A stretch of DNA of 64,000 nucleotides from the NCBI GenBank assembly GCA_963737285.1, contig CAVTRT010000003.1, forward strand, positions 4,526,001 to 4,590,000, written 5' to 3'. Below are positions 1-9,253 of this stretch, one piece after another. Numbering within the stretch: the first letter of the stretch is position 1; every line of letters begins with the position of its first letter. The translations under genes and the position numbers were made by a program. Source of the stretch: Trebonia sp963737285. Lineage in GTDB: Bacteria > Actinomycetota > Actinomycetes > Streptosporangiales > Streptosporangiaceae. Under the pieces are notes generated by a model. It was not told where the DNA came from. It saw only the letters and a program-made list of their open reading frames with translations, and did no database searches.

Positions 1-62
1 GCCTCCTTCTTCTTCTCTGCCGCCTGCGGATCGGCGGGCTTGGCTCGTAGCCGATATCTTCG

Positions 63-559
63 GTGCCATACGCGTGGGCTGTGCGCGATTCGCTGGCAGC
101 GAGATGGAACCCCCGGCACGTGAAGGAGATCGTGGTGGCCGACCCTGACTTTGATGACCAGCAACGCGGTACTGAAGGATTCCGCCGGGCTATAGGCCAG
201 CTCCCCGCCGGGAAGCAGCCCGCTGCGGCGCGCCTCGCCGACTGGGCGGTCATCATGGAGAAGGAAGGAGTAGTTCGCCTGGAATGGGTGCGGCGCCAGA
301 TGCTCGGCATGCTGCAGAAGCTGGCCCTGCCCCTGGACAACCCCCGGGACCGGAACTGCCTGGCCATCTTCACATGCGACGCGGAATCGGTATACCTGCA
401 GCTGTGGCGCAGCATGTTCGAGAGGCATGCTCCCGGATCCGTCGAAAAGTCGAAGCCATCCTGGGCACGCCGATCGGCCAGGGCACCAGGTACCGCGACA
501 TCCCAGAAGAGCTACTCGACGCCCTGGCCGATGCCTACCGCGAAACCGCCATGCCATGA
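63..559 (+). pseudogene. Hypothetical protein, frameshifted
   Basis: I do not recognise the family. A GTG-started frame runs with natural composition for about 120 residues (motifs DPDFDDQQ, EKEGVVRLEWVRRQ, LQLWRSMFERH). Beyond about position 425 it turns into low-complexity Ser/Arg/Pro. The neighbouring frame supplies a sensible continuation (RIRRKVEAILGTP, EELLDALADAYRE) to a stop at 559. The joined product would be about 165 aa, soluble and mostly helical. This implies a one-base indel near 422-428. The true start may lie before the window. No functional clue comes from neighbours. Confidence 0.45.
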
Positions 560-783
560 GCTTGCCGCGGAGCGCGGCGAGGGTGAAGCGGCCCTCGCGC
601 GCATCCGCGAGCCAGGACGTCCAGCCGGCGGCGCATCCACCGGCGACGCGCATGATGCTCCGGCCCTGAAGGGTAAGGAGCGGTCGATTACGGCTTGCCG
701 CCGGAGCTCGCGCTCATGGCCTCCGGCCGATTCTCCTGGGATCTCCCGGGACGCGTTGCCCGATCATGTCACGCGAGTCCTCA

Positions 784-822
784 CATGCTAACTAACATGC
801 TAACTAACATGTAGTTAGCATG
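784..822 (+). promoter_or_regulatory. Palindromic operator upstream of the AlbA_2 gene
   Basis: A 12-bp unit (CATGCTAACTAA) occurs twice in tandem at 784-795 and 796-807. The second copy forms a perfect 11-bp inverted repeat with 812-822 (CATGCTAACTA / TAGTTAGCATG, 5-base spacer). It lies immediately before the ribosome-binding site GGAAAGGAG (825-833) of the gene at 846. This looks like a repressor operator. The downstream protein has its own C-terminal winged helix, so autoregulation is plausible but inferred. Confidence 0.7.
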
Positions 823-845
823 CTGGAAAGGAGTCGAGGGCCGGG

Positions 846-2602
846 ATGCTTTACGCCGAGCTAGCCGAGATCATTGCCAACTTGCGGGTACTCGGCACGG
901 ACATCGCCGACGTCGAGGTGAAGAACAGCCATGGCGGACTCCCCAAGTCCCTTCGGGAGACGCTGTCAGCATTCTCCAACACCCGTGGCGGAGTCGTCAT
1001 CCTGGGACTCGACGAGGGCCGCGGGTTCGCGCCCTCCGGCCTCCCGAGCCCGGCCAAGATCGCTGCCGACCTCGGGTCGATGTGCTCCTCGGAGATGGAG
1101 CCCCCGCTGCGCCCGCTCGTCGGCATCCACCAGTTCGAGGGCGAGCAGGTGGTGGTCGCCGAGGTCCCTGAGCTTGACCCCGCCCAGAGGCCCTGCTTCT
1201 ACATCGGCGCGGGGATGACCAAGGGCAGCTTCGTACGGGTCAGCGACGGCGACCGGCGGCTGTCTGCCTACGAGGTCCAGGTGATGCTGTCCTCGCGGGG
1301 ACAGCCCAGGGACGACGAGCAGGCCGTGCCCGGGACCACGGTCGAGGACCTCGTCCCGGCGAGCGTCGATGCCCTCGTCGCGAGGCTCCGCACCAGCAGG
1401 CCGTATGCGTTCAAGGACCTTGACCGCCTCGGCGTCCTGCGCCGGGCCAAGGTCCTCGTGCCCGGCCAGGACGGGACAGACGCCGTCTCACTCGCCGGGC
1501 TGCTGGCCCTGGGCTCCTACCCGCAAGAAGGCTTTCCCCAGCTGATGGTCACCTTCGTCCACTACCCCAGCGTCACGGGCAGCCAGTCCGCCTCCGGCGA
1601 GCGGTTCCTGGACAACGTCGCCGTCGAAGGCCCGATACCCGTCATGGCCCGTGACACCCTCGCCGCCGTCCGCCGCAACATGTCACGCCGCGCGGTGATA
1701 GCAGACGCGGGCCGGCAGGACATCTGGGAGTACCCGCAGACTGCCCTGCGGGAAGCGGTCGTCAACGCCCTGGTCCACCGCGACCTGTCCGGCAGCGCCC
1801 GAGGCACCCAGATCCAGGTCGAGATGTACCCGGACCGGCTGGTCATCAAGAACCCGGGCGGACTCTTCGGCCCGGTCACCATCGACAGCCTCGGCGAGGA
1901 GGGAATTTCCTCCGCCCGCAACGCCACCCTCATCAAGCTGCTGGAGGACGTGCCACTGCCGGGCGAGACCCGGACCGTCTGCGAGAACCGCGGCTCAGGC
2001 ATCCGCTCCATGCTCGACTCACTGCTCACCGCCGGGATGAGCCGCCCCAGTTCGAGGACCGGATCTCGTCCTTCACCGTCACCTTCCCCAACCACACCCT
2101 CCTTTCCGAGGAGACGGTCAGGTGGATCACCGCCCTGGGCGAACGCGGGCTTACCGACAGCCAGTGCGTCGCGCTGGCCATCCTCCGCGAGGAGGAAGTC
2201 CTGGACAACCGCGCCTACCGGACCGCGACGGGCGTCGACTCCCGGGTCGCCACCGCCGAGCTGCAAGACCTCGTCGCCCGCGAGCTCGTCACCCAGACAG
2301 GAACCCGCCGATGGGCACAGTACCGGCTGTGCCCGCGGCCCGGCTCCCGCACCAGCGGCACTACGATGCGAGCCAACCGCCGCACCGCGCTACTCGCCGC
2401 CCTCGGGGAGAAGACCCTGTCACGGGCGGAACTGGCAGCACGGACCGGACTCAATGACCAGACGGTCCGGCGCTGGCTGACGATCATGCGCGACGAAGGA
2501 TCCGTCGAGCTCATCGGCAGCAGCCCGCGCAGTACCAGTGCCCGCTACCGCCGGACCCGCCAAGGCTCACTGTTCCCGCACGGCGACCCCGAAAGAGGCT
2601 AG
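846..2602 (+). pseudogene. AlbA_2/Schlafen-type ATP-binding transcriptional regulator (one frameshift)
   Basis: The N-terminal 150 residues form an AlbA_2 (Schlafen-like) domain, with VEVKNSHGG, LSAFSNTRGGVVILG and GSFVRVSDGDRRLS. A GHKL/HATPase_c_4 segment follows around residues 300-370 (LREAVVNALVHRD, IKNPGG, ENRGSGI). The C-terminus is a winged helix (AELAARTGLNDQTVRRW). Such proteins (COG2865) are usually transcription or stress regulators. The first frame fails near 2037-2045. Frame 2 then resumes the family pattern (PPQFEDRISSFTVTFPNHTL) and continues to 2602. Restoring one C in the C-rich run there joins the frames, giving about 585 aa. Start chosen from GGAAAGGAG spaced 12 nt before ATG. 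Confidence 0.8.
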
Positions 2603-2965
2603 CCGCGCTCGCACATGGGGTCGGCACCCTGCCGCCTGACCAGGCCACCGCTCACAGTGCAAGGACAACTGGCAGCCAGACATTCACAGACCGGCCCTGT
2701 GACCTTCCGCTTCCAGGAAGGCAGGTCATCAACGGCCGGGCACCAGCTCGCCCTCTTCACGGCACCCTGAACCGCCTCACTCGCCACACGAGTCACGGAA
2801 ACTCACCCAGAACGCACCCTGAACCACGCCGGATCGAAGCGAGAGGCCAAGATCCCCACAGTTTCCCCACAACTTCAAGCCGACTCCGCAGGCCCTCCGG
2901 GCACATTCCGCAGAAAACCCTGCGAGGACAAGGCAGTTCAGGGAGGATATTCGAAAACTTTAAAG
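2603..2965. other. Gene-free stretch before the tRNA-Phe repeat
   Basis: No convincing ORF in either strand. It contains a pair of CCCCACA elements near 2853-2875, resembling elements near 3186-3205, 18610-18630 and 29778-29800. These may be integrase arm-type sites. Confidence 0.5.
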
Positions 2966-3009
2966 GGTGGTCAGGGGCGGGGTCGAACCGCCGACCTTCC
3001 GCTTTTCAG
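2966..3009 (-). repeat. Displaced tRNA-Phe 3' end (att copy)
   Basis: 44 bp identical to 29829-29872. On the minus strand it starts inside the anticodon loop and covers the anticodon 3' stem, variable loop, T arm and acceptor 3' strand. The sequence beyond the repeat (AGGGTCTATCG) does not form the tRNA 5' half. It is therefore not a functional tRNA but the distal attachment-site duplicate of an integrated element. Confidence 0.85.
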
Positions 3010-3148
3010 AGGGTCTATCGTAAATGACCCTCGCCTGCACCCTAGGCCCAGTCAGCCCTTTCACCTGCACAAAGGCGAATAGTGGCTTCCATCAGCTCCT
3101 ACTACCACTTTAGCATCCGCGCCAGATTGTGCCGTGAAGTGCCGCCTT

Positions 3149-3350
3149 GTCCGTGGGCTTTTTGTGGGGGACGCCAGCGCGGACCCGGACTTGTGGGGAT
3201 TCTGTGGGGACGCGGCTGCCCAGGAAACCGTGGTGGTCCTGGACGGCACCGGGGCGGATGACCGCAGCTTGCCGCCGAGGCCACGCCCGCCGCTTACCGG
3301 CCGGCTGGGGTGAACCCATCATCCCCTGCGACCGCGTCATGGCGAGGGAC
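3149..3350. repeat. Dispersed repeat, copy 1
   Basis: About 200 bp similar to 18574-18770. The first 70 bp are nearly identical (GTGGGGGACGCCAGCGCGGA in both) and similarity then fades. The nearly identical part carries GTGGG direct repeats (GTGGGGATTCTGTGGGGA here). It lies 140 bp inside the left att copy. No protein signal is conserved between copies, so it is probably a non-coding repeat or an integrase arm region. Confidence 0.6.
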
Positions 3351-3425
3351 CGGGCTGCTGCCCGGCGATCCGCCGGCCGGGATGCGGGTGATCGTGGCCG
3401 GCCGCCCGAATCCCCCGGTCCCTGA

Positions 3426-4316
3426 CGACGTGCCGGACTGGCACCCGCTGCGGCGGCGGCCCGCTCGATCACCGATCAGAAGGGCCAGGCGCTCGTTCTG
3501 GCTGAAGTGGCGGAGGCGCTTGCCCGGGTCGGCCAGTGCCAGCAGGCCGCCGCCATGGCCATGCAGGCCGAGGCCGCGGCCCAGAAGATCACCAGCCCGG
3601 ATAACCAGGTGAGCGCCCTGAGTAATGTCGCGGAGGCGCTCGCGCGGGCCGGTCAGCGCCAGCAGGCTGAGGCCGTGGCTCGCTCGATCACCGACCCGGA
3701 CTCCCAGGCTCACGCGCTGGCCAAAGTCGCGGCGGCGCTGGCCCAGACCGGGGAGCACGAGCAGGCCACAGCGCTGGTTCCCCGGAACGCCCACCCGTAC
3801 TCGCAGGCCAGGGCGGTGATTGATGTCGCAGCCGCGCTGATCCGGGCCGGGAAACACCAGCAGGCTGAAACGGTGGCCCGCTCGATCACCGACATGGACT
3901 TCGAGGCGATGGTCCTGGCCGAAGTCGCGGTGGCGCTGGCCGGGGCCGGGGAGCACCAGTGGGCTGTCACCATGGCCGCCCAGGCCGAGGCAGCGGTCCA
4001 TTCGACGACCAGCCCGGAGGCTGAGGGGAGAGTCCTGGCGGAAGTCGCGGTGGCGCTTGCTGGGGCCGGGGAATATGAGCAGGCTGAAGCGCTGGCCCGC
4101 TCGATCACTGAACCGGACTACGAGGCGATGGCGCTAGCTGAAGTCGCGGTCGCGCTGGCCAAGGCCGACCAGGGGCGATCCGCGGCACGAGTGACTGCAG
4201 CGCTCTGTGCCATGGGGCAGTGGCGAAGCGCACTGCTGCCTGCGCTCCTGCTCGCACCTTCGGCGTCCACGACACTCGCCCACGCCCTAGTTACGGGCTG
4301 CTGTCACAGGGCTTAA
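3426..4316 (+). pseudogene. TPR-like helical repeat protein, N-terminally truncated
   Basis: The frame is open from 3426 and encodes about seven copies of a 36-38 residue helical repeat with consensus LAEVAxALAxAGxxxQAExVARSITDPDxxAxA. Homologous proteins usually join such repeats to an N-terminal effector or STAND-type module; that part is missing, with a stop at 3423 and dispersed-repeat DNA before it. A GTG at 3507 could start a 269-residue product, but it begins mid-repeat and has no ribosome-binding site. I read it as a remnant. The last 40 residues lose the repeat pattern. Confidence 0.6.
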
Positions 4317-4662
4317 CAGCACAGTCGCCGGTCAGGATTACCTGTTCTGCGCGCCTTCGCTGATAGACGCCCCGGCTACTGTCGCCGCGCATAACGGCGG
4401 CTACGGGCGCGCCTCCACCGTCGCTGTCGTGCTAAGTAGTCGCCGGCCGCCACCGGTTGTCAACGTCGGCCGCGGGAGCTATCCCAGAGGAACCTGGACA
4501 CAGCCGCCGTCTCCGGGCTTTCGAGCAGTAGTCTCCACCACCCTCCACAGATTTCGCACATCCTGGATTTTCTACCATTTTTTCTACCAAGAACGCACTC
4601 AGACGCACCCCTGGAAACGCTAAAGTCCTTGTATAACAGGACTTCTAGCAATATCTTACGTA
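4317..4662. other. Gene-free, AT-richer flank of the insertion sequence
   Basis: No credible coding region. Base composition falls markedly towards 4550-4660 (runs such as TTTTCTACCATTTTTTCTAC), unlike the surrounding 70% G+C DNA. No promoter or RNA gene is recognised. Confidence 0.4.
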
Positions 4663-5555
4663 GAAGGTTATTCACGGGCCTTGTTCGTTATGTGAAATTT
4701 ATGTCTAGCTGCGGCGCGCCTAAATGAAAAGCGACCTGCTTCTGGAGAGGATTGGGTTACCACACTCAATCAACCAGAAACAGGCCGCGCATGTATCATA
4801 CCACGGGATTCGACAGGGACGAGATAATCGACATCTGCATGCGGGTCGCGTGCACTGATGTGCCTGAGGATCAGAAGAAGTGGCCGCCAAGCCTTGGCCT
4901 TCACGACTCCGTTGTAGTGACCTTGACGTACAAGCGCCACAATCGAACCCAGGCGGAAATAGGCGAGTCCTTCGGGGTCTCCCAACCGACCGTTAGCCGT
5001 GCCATATCCGTGATAACGCCACTCCTGGCCGAGTGCATGAGGGAATTCGTGCCCACGGCAGACGACCTAGACGAGGACGAGCAGTACATCGTGGACGGAA
5101 CCCTGCTCCCGTGCTGGTCATGGAAGGCGCACCCGAAGCTGTACTCAGGCAAGCACAAGACCACAGGCGTGAACCTTCAGCTCGCTTGCTCGATTTACGG
5201 CCGCCTTTCATGGATCTCGGATCCGGTCAGCGGAAACCGTCACGACAGCTACTGCCTCGGCGATTCCGGGGCGCTGGAGACGGTGGATCCCGGGAACTGG
5301 ATGGGCGACAAGGGATACGTCGGCAACGACATGATCACCCCGTTCAAGAAGCCGCAGGGTGGCGAGCTTCTCGAATGGCAGAAGGAGTTCAACACTGGCG
5401 TCAACAAGCTTCGCTGGAAGATCGAGCAGGTAATCTCCCACTTCAAGAACTGGAGGATAATGAGCACCGACTACCGGCGACCGTTCAAGACCTTCGCCAC
5501 AACCATCTCGGCGGTCATCGGACTACACTTCTACAGAATGCGCTGAATAACCTTC
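4663..5555 (+). mobile_element. IS5-family insertion sequence with intact ends
   Basis: 893 bp with perfect 12-bp terminal inverted repeats (GAAGGTTATTCA at 4663-4674, TGAATAACCTTC at 5544-5555). A probable 3-bp target duplication GTA flanks it (4660-4662, 5556-5558). It contains one intact DDE transposase gene. It sits directly before the tRNA-Gly fragment at 5570, so it landed in the attachment region of an older element. Complete ends, target duplication and ORF suggest recent insertion. Confidence 0.85.
4791..5546 (+). CDS. IS5-family transposase (DDE_Tnp_4)
   Basis: About 251 aa from ATG 4791; an upstream in-frame start at 4752 adds 13 residues. A helix-turn-helix (TQAEIGESFGVSQPTVSRAI, about residues 55-75) precedes a DDE core. 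The acidic residues lie in VDGTLLPC, GNRHDSY and KIEQVISHFKNW. It cuts and joins the ends of the 893-bp element that contains it. The stop lies just inside the right inverted repeat. Length and order fit the DDE_Tnp_4 branch of IS5 transposases. It shows no frameshift, unlike many neighbours. Confidence 0.88.
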   Translation: MYHTTGFDRDEIIDICMRVACTDVPEDQKKWPPSLGLHDSVVVTLTYKRHNRTQAEIGESFGVSQPTVSRAISVITPLLAECMREFVPTADDLDEDEQYIVDGTLLPCWSWKAHPKLYSGKHKTTGVNLQLACSIYGRLSWISDPVSGNRHDSYCLGDSGALETVDPGNWMGDKGYVGNDMITPFKKPQGGELLEWQKEFNTGVNKLRWKIEQVISHFKNWRIMSTDYRRPFKTFATTISAVIGLHFYRMR

Positions 5556-5569
5556 GTAACAGCAGGACG

Positions 5570-5617
5570 GAGCTTCCCAAGCTGACAGTGCGGGTTCGAT
5601 TCCCGTCACCCGCTCCA
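5570..5617 (+). pseudogene. tRNA-Gly(CCC) 3' fragment (attachment-site remnant)
   Basis: The sequence from the anticodon arm (GCTTCCCAAGC, anticodon CCC) through the T arm (GGGTTCGATTCCC) to the acceptor end ACCCGCTCCA matches actinobacterial tRNA-Gly. No D arm or 5' acceptor strand precedes it. Tyrosine-recombinase elements often integrate at this position, and an integrase remnant lies 750 bp downstream. I read it as an attL/attR relic of a second element. Confidence 0.7.
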
Positions 5618-5622
5618 CAACG

Positions 5623-5661
5623 AAGGCCCAGGTCTGGAGATTTTTCCGAACGCTGGGCCTT
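5623..5661 (+). terminator. Hairpin after the tRNA-Gly fragment
   Basis: A 9-bp perfect stem AAGGCCCAG / CTGGGCCTT with a 21-base loop, followed by TGTTCG. It sits where a tRNA transcript terminator would lie and was probably carried with the tRNA-Gly 3' end. Confidence 0.55.
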
Positions 5662-5707
5662 GTTCGATTAAGGGGCATCGACAGGTCGTCGTGCCATTAG
5701 CGTGCCA

Positions 5708-6231
5708 TTAGACCGTGGTCGGTCGGACTAGCCAACAGGCGAGAGGTTCGACGTCGTCCAGGCCCCCGTGAGTGAGCTGCCTCTCGTACTGGCCGGGGCA
5801 GGTCTCGGGCATCCCCGCCTTGTGCCACTTCCAGAGCGCCCGGTCTAGGTCCCGGTGCGTGACGTGAAGGTCCGAAGCGACCTCTCGGAACCGCTCTAGG
5901 TAGTTCCAGTAGTCCGGAGCCCGCCCGTCTTGGTTGGCTGCAGTTCGCCGAGTGCTTGGAGCGCTGCGACGGCCCGAACATCCAGTACTGTCTGTGTTTC
6001 AGGCTTCCATATCGTGAGGATGGCGCTTGCAACCGGTTGGCCGACTCCAGCGAGGATGCAAAGGACGTGATGACGCATCCAGTCTAGCTGGTCCCTGGTC
6101 ATGCATCCATGTGAAGCAGTCGCGGGATGCATCATCGAGAGCAGCACACGTTCCCGTGCTGTGGGACTTCTTAGCTCAGTCTTGACATAGCGATGGCTCC
6201 AGCAGCGAACGAAGCTGTTGTTCAAATGCAT
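5708..6231 (-). pseudogene. Putative HhH-type DNA glycosylase-like protein (one frameshift)
   Basis: About 174 aa. The N-terminal frame (ATG at 6231, ribosome-binding site GGGAGGG) carries HHVLCILAGVGQPVASAIL and TVLDVRAVAALQALGEL. This resembles the helix-hairpin-helix/GPD core of base-excision glycosylases, where a hairpin with GVGxxxA precedes a conserved aspartate (LDVRA). It shifts near 5935. The other frame continues coherently (YWNYLERFREVASDLHVTHRDL, ALWKWHK) to a TAA at 5708. Restoring one A in CCAACC rejoins them. Function is inferred from pattern only. It lies between the tRNA-Gly fragment and the integrase remnant, so it is probably element cargo. Confidence 0.5.
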
Positions 6232-6319
6232 CGTGATCCCTCCCGTCTTTGGGTGTTCCCGCATCGAGGCCGCAGGTCTGGCAAATGAGTTGGAAGCGAT
6301 CGCATCGGTACAAGGAAGA

Positions 6320-6353
6320 CGCAGGTTCGTGATGCGGCCCTCACGAACCTGCG
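6320..6353. terminator. Strong hairpin between two leftward genes
   Basis: Perfect 13-bp inverted repeat CGCAGGTTCGTGA / TCACGAACCTGCG with an 8-base loop. It lies downstream of the leftward integrase remnant stop (6372). There is no clear T-tract, so it is either a terminator or a regulatory palindrome. Confidence 0.5.
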
Positions 6354-6371
6354 CCTACCGATCATGGGATG

Positions 6372-7237
6372 TCAGCCTGCGGGCACCAGTGCCCCGGTGG
6401 TGCCGTCGTCCTCGTCGCCTTGGTCCTGCTGGTCCCTGACGTGAGCGTCGATGGCGTCGGTGATGGCCTTGTCCGCGCCGCGCGCCTTGTGCTGGTAGAT
6501 CATGGCGGCCCGTTCGGAATCGTGGCCCATGCGCGCCATCAGGTCCTTGAGTCCCGCCTTGCTCTCGGCGGCGAACTGGTTGCCCGTGTGGCGAAGATCA
6601 TGGACGTGCAAGCCGGGCATGCCGATCGCCTCGACCGCGTGCGGCCAGCCCGACAGCCGGTTGAAGTTGCCCCGCCGGATAGGACCGCCCTTGACGCCAG
6701 GGAACACAAGCGCGCCCGGTTCGCCCTTGACGTAGATCGCCAGGTGCTGTGTCAGGTCGGGGATGATCGCGGCCGGAATGCCGACGACCCGCCGACCAGC
6801 TTCTGACTTGGGCGGACCAAGCAGCATCTCGCCGGTAGAGCGCTCGACGTAGGCCGCCCGAATCCGGACGGTGCCCGCTCTCAGGTCGAGATCGGAGCGC
6901 GTGAGCGCGGTTGCCTCTCCCCAGCGAAGGCTAGCGAAGGTGACCAGGAGCACCAGGGCGTGGAACCTGCGGTCATGGATGCAGTCGGCCCGGTTGTCGT
7001 CGGCCATCTTCCACAATGCCCGCTCGGCCTGCTGCCTGGTGGCGAACCCTCCCGGCGAGGTCCGGAACTCGCCATTCCTACGGAAGCGGAGCCGGTAGCC
7101 GTCCGGGGTTTTGCGCATGTTGCCGACCGGCCGCCGCCCGACTCGCTCGGCTAGGTCGAAGACTTGCTTGACGGTCAGAACCGGGCGTTCTTGGGGGTGC
7201 TCGTCACCGCCGCCCTTGATCCGGCACGGATTGCTGC
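6372..7237 (-). pseudogene. Tyrosine integrase, N-terminally truncated
   Basis: About 285 residues of the catalytic domain remain: Arg in SLRWGEATAL, Lys in GPPKSEAGRR, HDLRHTG, MGHDSERA and Tyr in MIYQHKARG. An AP2-like DNA-binding segment (PDGYRLRFRRNGEFR) lies between the opening of the catalytic domain and the first catalytic Arg, as in some actinobacterial integrases. The N-terminal core-binding domain is absent; homology starts abruptly at SNPCRIKGGG near 7237. There an oppositely oriented gene fragment begins, so a rearrangement removed the 5' part. It probably once served the tRNA-Gly site at 5570. It is unlikely to be active. Confidence 0.8.
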
Positions 7238-7387
7238 GACCTTGCCGCCGCCCTGCACGTCCGAGGCGAGCGAGACGAGGCACGCCGACACCTCGCCCGC
7301 GCTAGGGAACTCGCCCAACTCACCGGGTCGGCCCGCCAGCGTCGTCGAATCAGGGAACTGACCACCCGGATCGGCAAGGCCGCCTAG
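7238..7387 (+). pseudogene. C-terminal fragment of an XRE/TPR-type regulator
   Basis: Fifty codons in the plus frame read DLAAALHVRGERDEARRHLA and LTGSARQRRRIRELTTR to a TAG at 7385. This closely resembles the end of actinobacterial XRE-family regulators carrying C-terminal TPR helices. It abuts the truncated integrase head to head. Only the tail is present, so it is non-functional. Confidence 0.55.
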
Positions 7388-7941
7388 CTACGGTCCAGAG
7401 TGAGCAGCCCCATCAGCGCAACCAGCATGCCCGAGTTCCAGATCTCCCCGGCAGCAATCAGCCCAGGCACCGACGCGAGCGGAACCCACTCCATCCGCTC
7501 GACCTCATTGATCTCCGTGGGATCGCCGATCTTCTCGGCATCCCGGCCGACGAAAACGAAGTGCTCGGAGTCGACCATGCCCACCATCGGCTGGAACGTG
7601 ACCAGGTGCTCTATCCGGCCAACCCGGTAACCAGTCTCCTCCTCTACTTCCCGCGCCCCCGCCTCAGCCGGTTCCTCGCCCTCATCGATGATCCCGCCCG
7701 GAAGCTCCCATCCCCACCGGTCCTGCACGAACCGATGACGCCACAGCAACAGTGCTCGATCCTGATCATCGACCAGCACCGTCATAGCCGCCCGGTTCAG
7801 CCGAACGACGTGGTGCCAGAACCGCTCACCGTCCGGCAGCTCCACGTCGACCTGGCCCAGCCACACCCACGGGTTGTCGTAGATCACCCGCTCGCCGAAC
7901 GTCTTCCACCGACTCGCCCCGTCGCTCGCTGCCTCAGTCAC
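7384..7941 (-). CDS. NUDIX hydrolase (ADP-ribose pyrophosphatase-like)
   Basis: 185 aa from GTG 7941. It hydrolyses a nucleoside diphosphate linked to another moiety, probably ADP-ribose or a nucleotide sugar. The Nudix box is intact (GGIIDEGEEPAEAGAREVEE followed by ETGY, residues about 92-115), and the N-terminal strand-rich region WVWLGQVDVELPDGERFWHH is typical of this branch. It stands alone and leftward, with the 3' end touching the XRE fragment. Length is normal. Substrate cannot be assigned from sequence alone. Confidence 0.85.
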   Translation of the reverse strand: MTEAASDGASRWKTFGERVIYDNPWVWLGQVDVELPDGERFWHHVVRLNRAAMTVLVDDQDRALLLWRHRFVQDRWGWELPGGIIDEGEEPAEAGAREVEEETGYRVGRIEHLVTFQPMVGMVDSEHFVFVGRDAEKIGDPTEINEVERMEWVPLASVPGLIAAGEIWNSGMLVALMGLLTLDRS

Positions 7942-8348
7942 ACCCCGACGCTAGCGCGTCTCCGGCGTTTGGCGAACCCCAAGCCAATGCCGATCGAGCG
8001 GTCCTGTCAGGTGTATCCCCATGCCCCAAGCGCAGCCTGTCAGGTACGTGCGCGCAGAGCCTCTCGGCCCCTCGGCAGGTATAGGCAGGAAACGGGATGG
8101 ATTAGTGCAGCTTGCCGAGGTTGGACGGACCGAACCCAGTACCCTACACATGGTGACCGCGCGTGCAGCGTCGGTCTGGCGGATGTGGTGTGGTCATCGT
8201 TTCGAAGATCACCAATGGCTTACGTGGACAGTGTCTTCCCCCCGAGTTAACCTGAAGGTGAACTACGATACTGAACCGCAGCTACCAGCTCTTCCCTGAC
8301 CCAAGGGTCCCCGACGGTCGTCCTCACGTTCTACGTGTCTACTGGCTG

Positions 8349-8686
8349 GTGGTGGGCGAGGCAGTGCCAGCGAGGGAGGAGTACGAGGAAATCCCGAATA
8401 AGCCGCAGGTCATGGCGGCCTTCAACGTGATAGATCAGTTGTGCCTACAGAAGTGTCCGATTCCCCCCAGTAAGATGGAATTGTTCACCTGCTCTAACAT
8501 CAAGCTACTGGAGATAAAGGCGCCTCCGCGCGGGAAGCTTATAACAAGAGCTCTTGCCAATCGGGATCGCGATTGGGACATTTTTATCGCGCTCATACGG
8601 GCCAAGAATCTCAAGATCTGCCGGAAGCGTGGAAGGCGACTGCGGCAGACAGAGTGAAGCGAGCCAAGCGAGACGGAGAGTTATTC
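8349..8686 (+). pseudogene. RelE/HigB-like toxin, frameshifted
   Basis: The first frame (GTG at 8349) gives about 80 residues including LLEIKAPPRGKLITRALANR and WDIFIA. The adjacent frame from about 8590 continues AHTGQESQDLPEAWKATAAD then RVKRAKRDGEL. The join resembles the Gp49/HigB fold: a basic core strand, an inhibitor-exposed strand, then a C-terminal helix rich in Arg/Lys. One inserted G repairs it. There is no stop before the XRE gene at 8687, which lies in the same frame, so a repaired gene would encode a toxin-XRE fusion. G+C is low. Assignment rests on pattern and context. Confidence 0.45.
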
Positions 8687-9253
8687 ATGAACACAGATGG
8701 CCGTACGCTCCACGGATTCTCGCCAAAGGAGCGGTTGGAGTATGAAACTACGAGTCTTAGGCTGATATTTGCCGCGCATGTCGAGAATTATCTCGGTCAC
8801 GCAGGACTCCAGGCAAAAGATCTGGCTTCACGTATTGGTAAAAGCCGGGCATGGGTCTCTAAACTTCTAAGCGGTCGCCAGAATGCTACTCTAGACACCC
8901 TGGCGGAAGTAGCGCTGGCGCTCGGTGCGCAGTGGCAGGTCTCTTTGGTGGCGGCGAACAGGAACGGGACGCCAGCGCAGAATGATCCAGTTCCACCGGG
9001 TTGGGCGCTTCGTGGTCGCTACGGCCAGGTTAATCAGCCTCCAATATTCGTCGGTGAAGGACTAGCCCCTTCTCTCGCGCTATGGCGCTCCGTGTTCATT
9101 GTTTCGCTCAACGAAGCCCCTTCTGCCGCCCTCTTTTCGATGCGAGCTATGCACTACTGGAGTGACTCTTTTTCAGGTCAAGGTTCAGAAATAAAACCAT
9201 CGGAACCAAAGATTCTGCTTGGATCTCGAAACATGGAAGCGGTGGCCCAGTGA
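8687..9253 (+). CDS. XRE-family helix-turn-helix protein (antitoxin-like)
   Basis: 188 aa from ATG 8687, chosen for GGAGAG 6 nt upstream. A Cro/C1 helix-turn-helix lies around residues 40-95 (LQAKDLASRIGKSRAWVSKL, LDTLAEVALALGAQW). The remaining 90 residues are unassigned and may bind a partner. Directly downstream of a RelE-like reading frame, it is probably the antitoxin/autorepressor. Its last codon overlaps the next gene by 4 bp (GTGA), so the two are translationally coupled. G+C is clearly below the window average, suggesting transfer. Confidence 0.75.
   Translation: MNTDGRTLHGFSPKERLEYETTSLRLIFAAHVENYLGHAGLQAKDLASRIGKSRAWVSKLLSGRQNATLDTLAEVALALGAQWQVSLVAANRNGTPAQNDPVPPGWALRGRYGQVNQPPIFVGEGLAPSLALWRSVFIVSLNEAPSAALFSMRAMHYWSDSFSGQGSEIKPSEPKILLGSRNMEAVAQ

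Noticed and set aside
2966..3009. Second functional tRNA-Phe
   Set aside because: Only the 3' half is present; there is no D arm or 5' acceptor strand.
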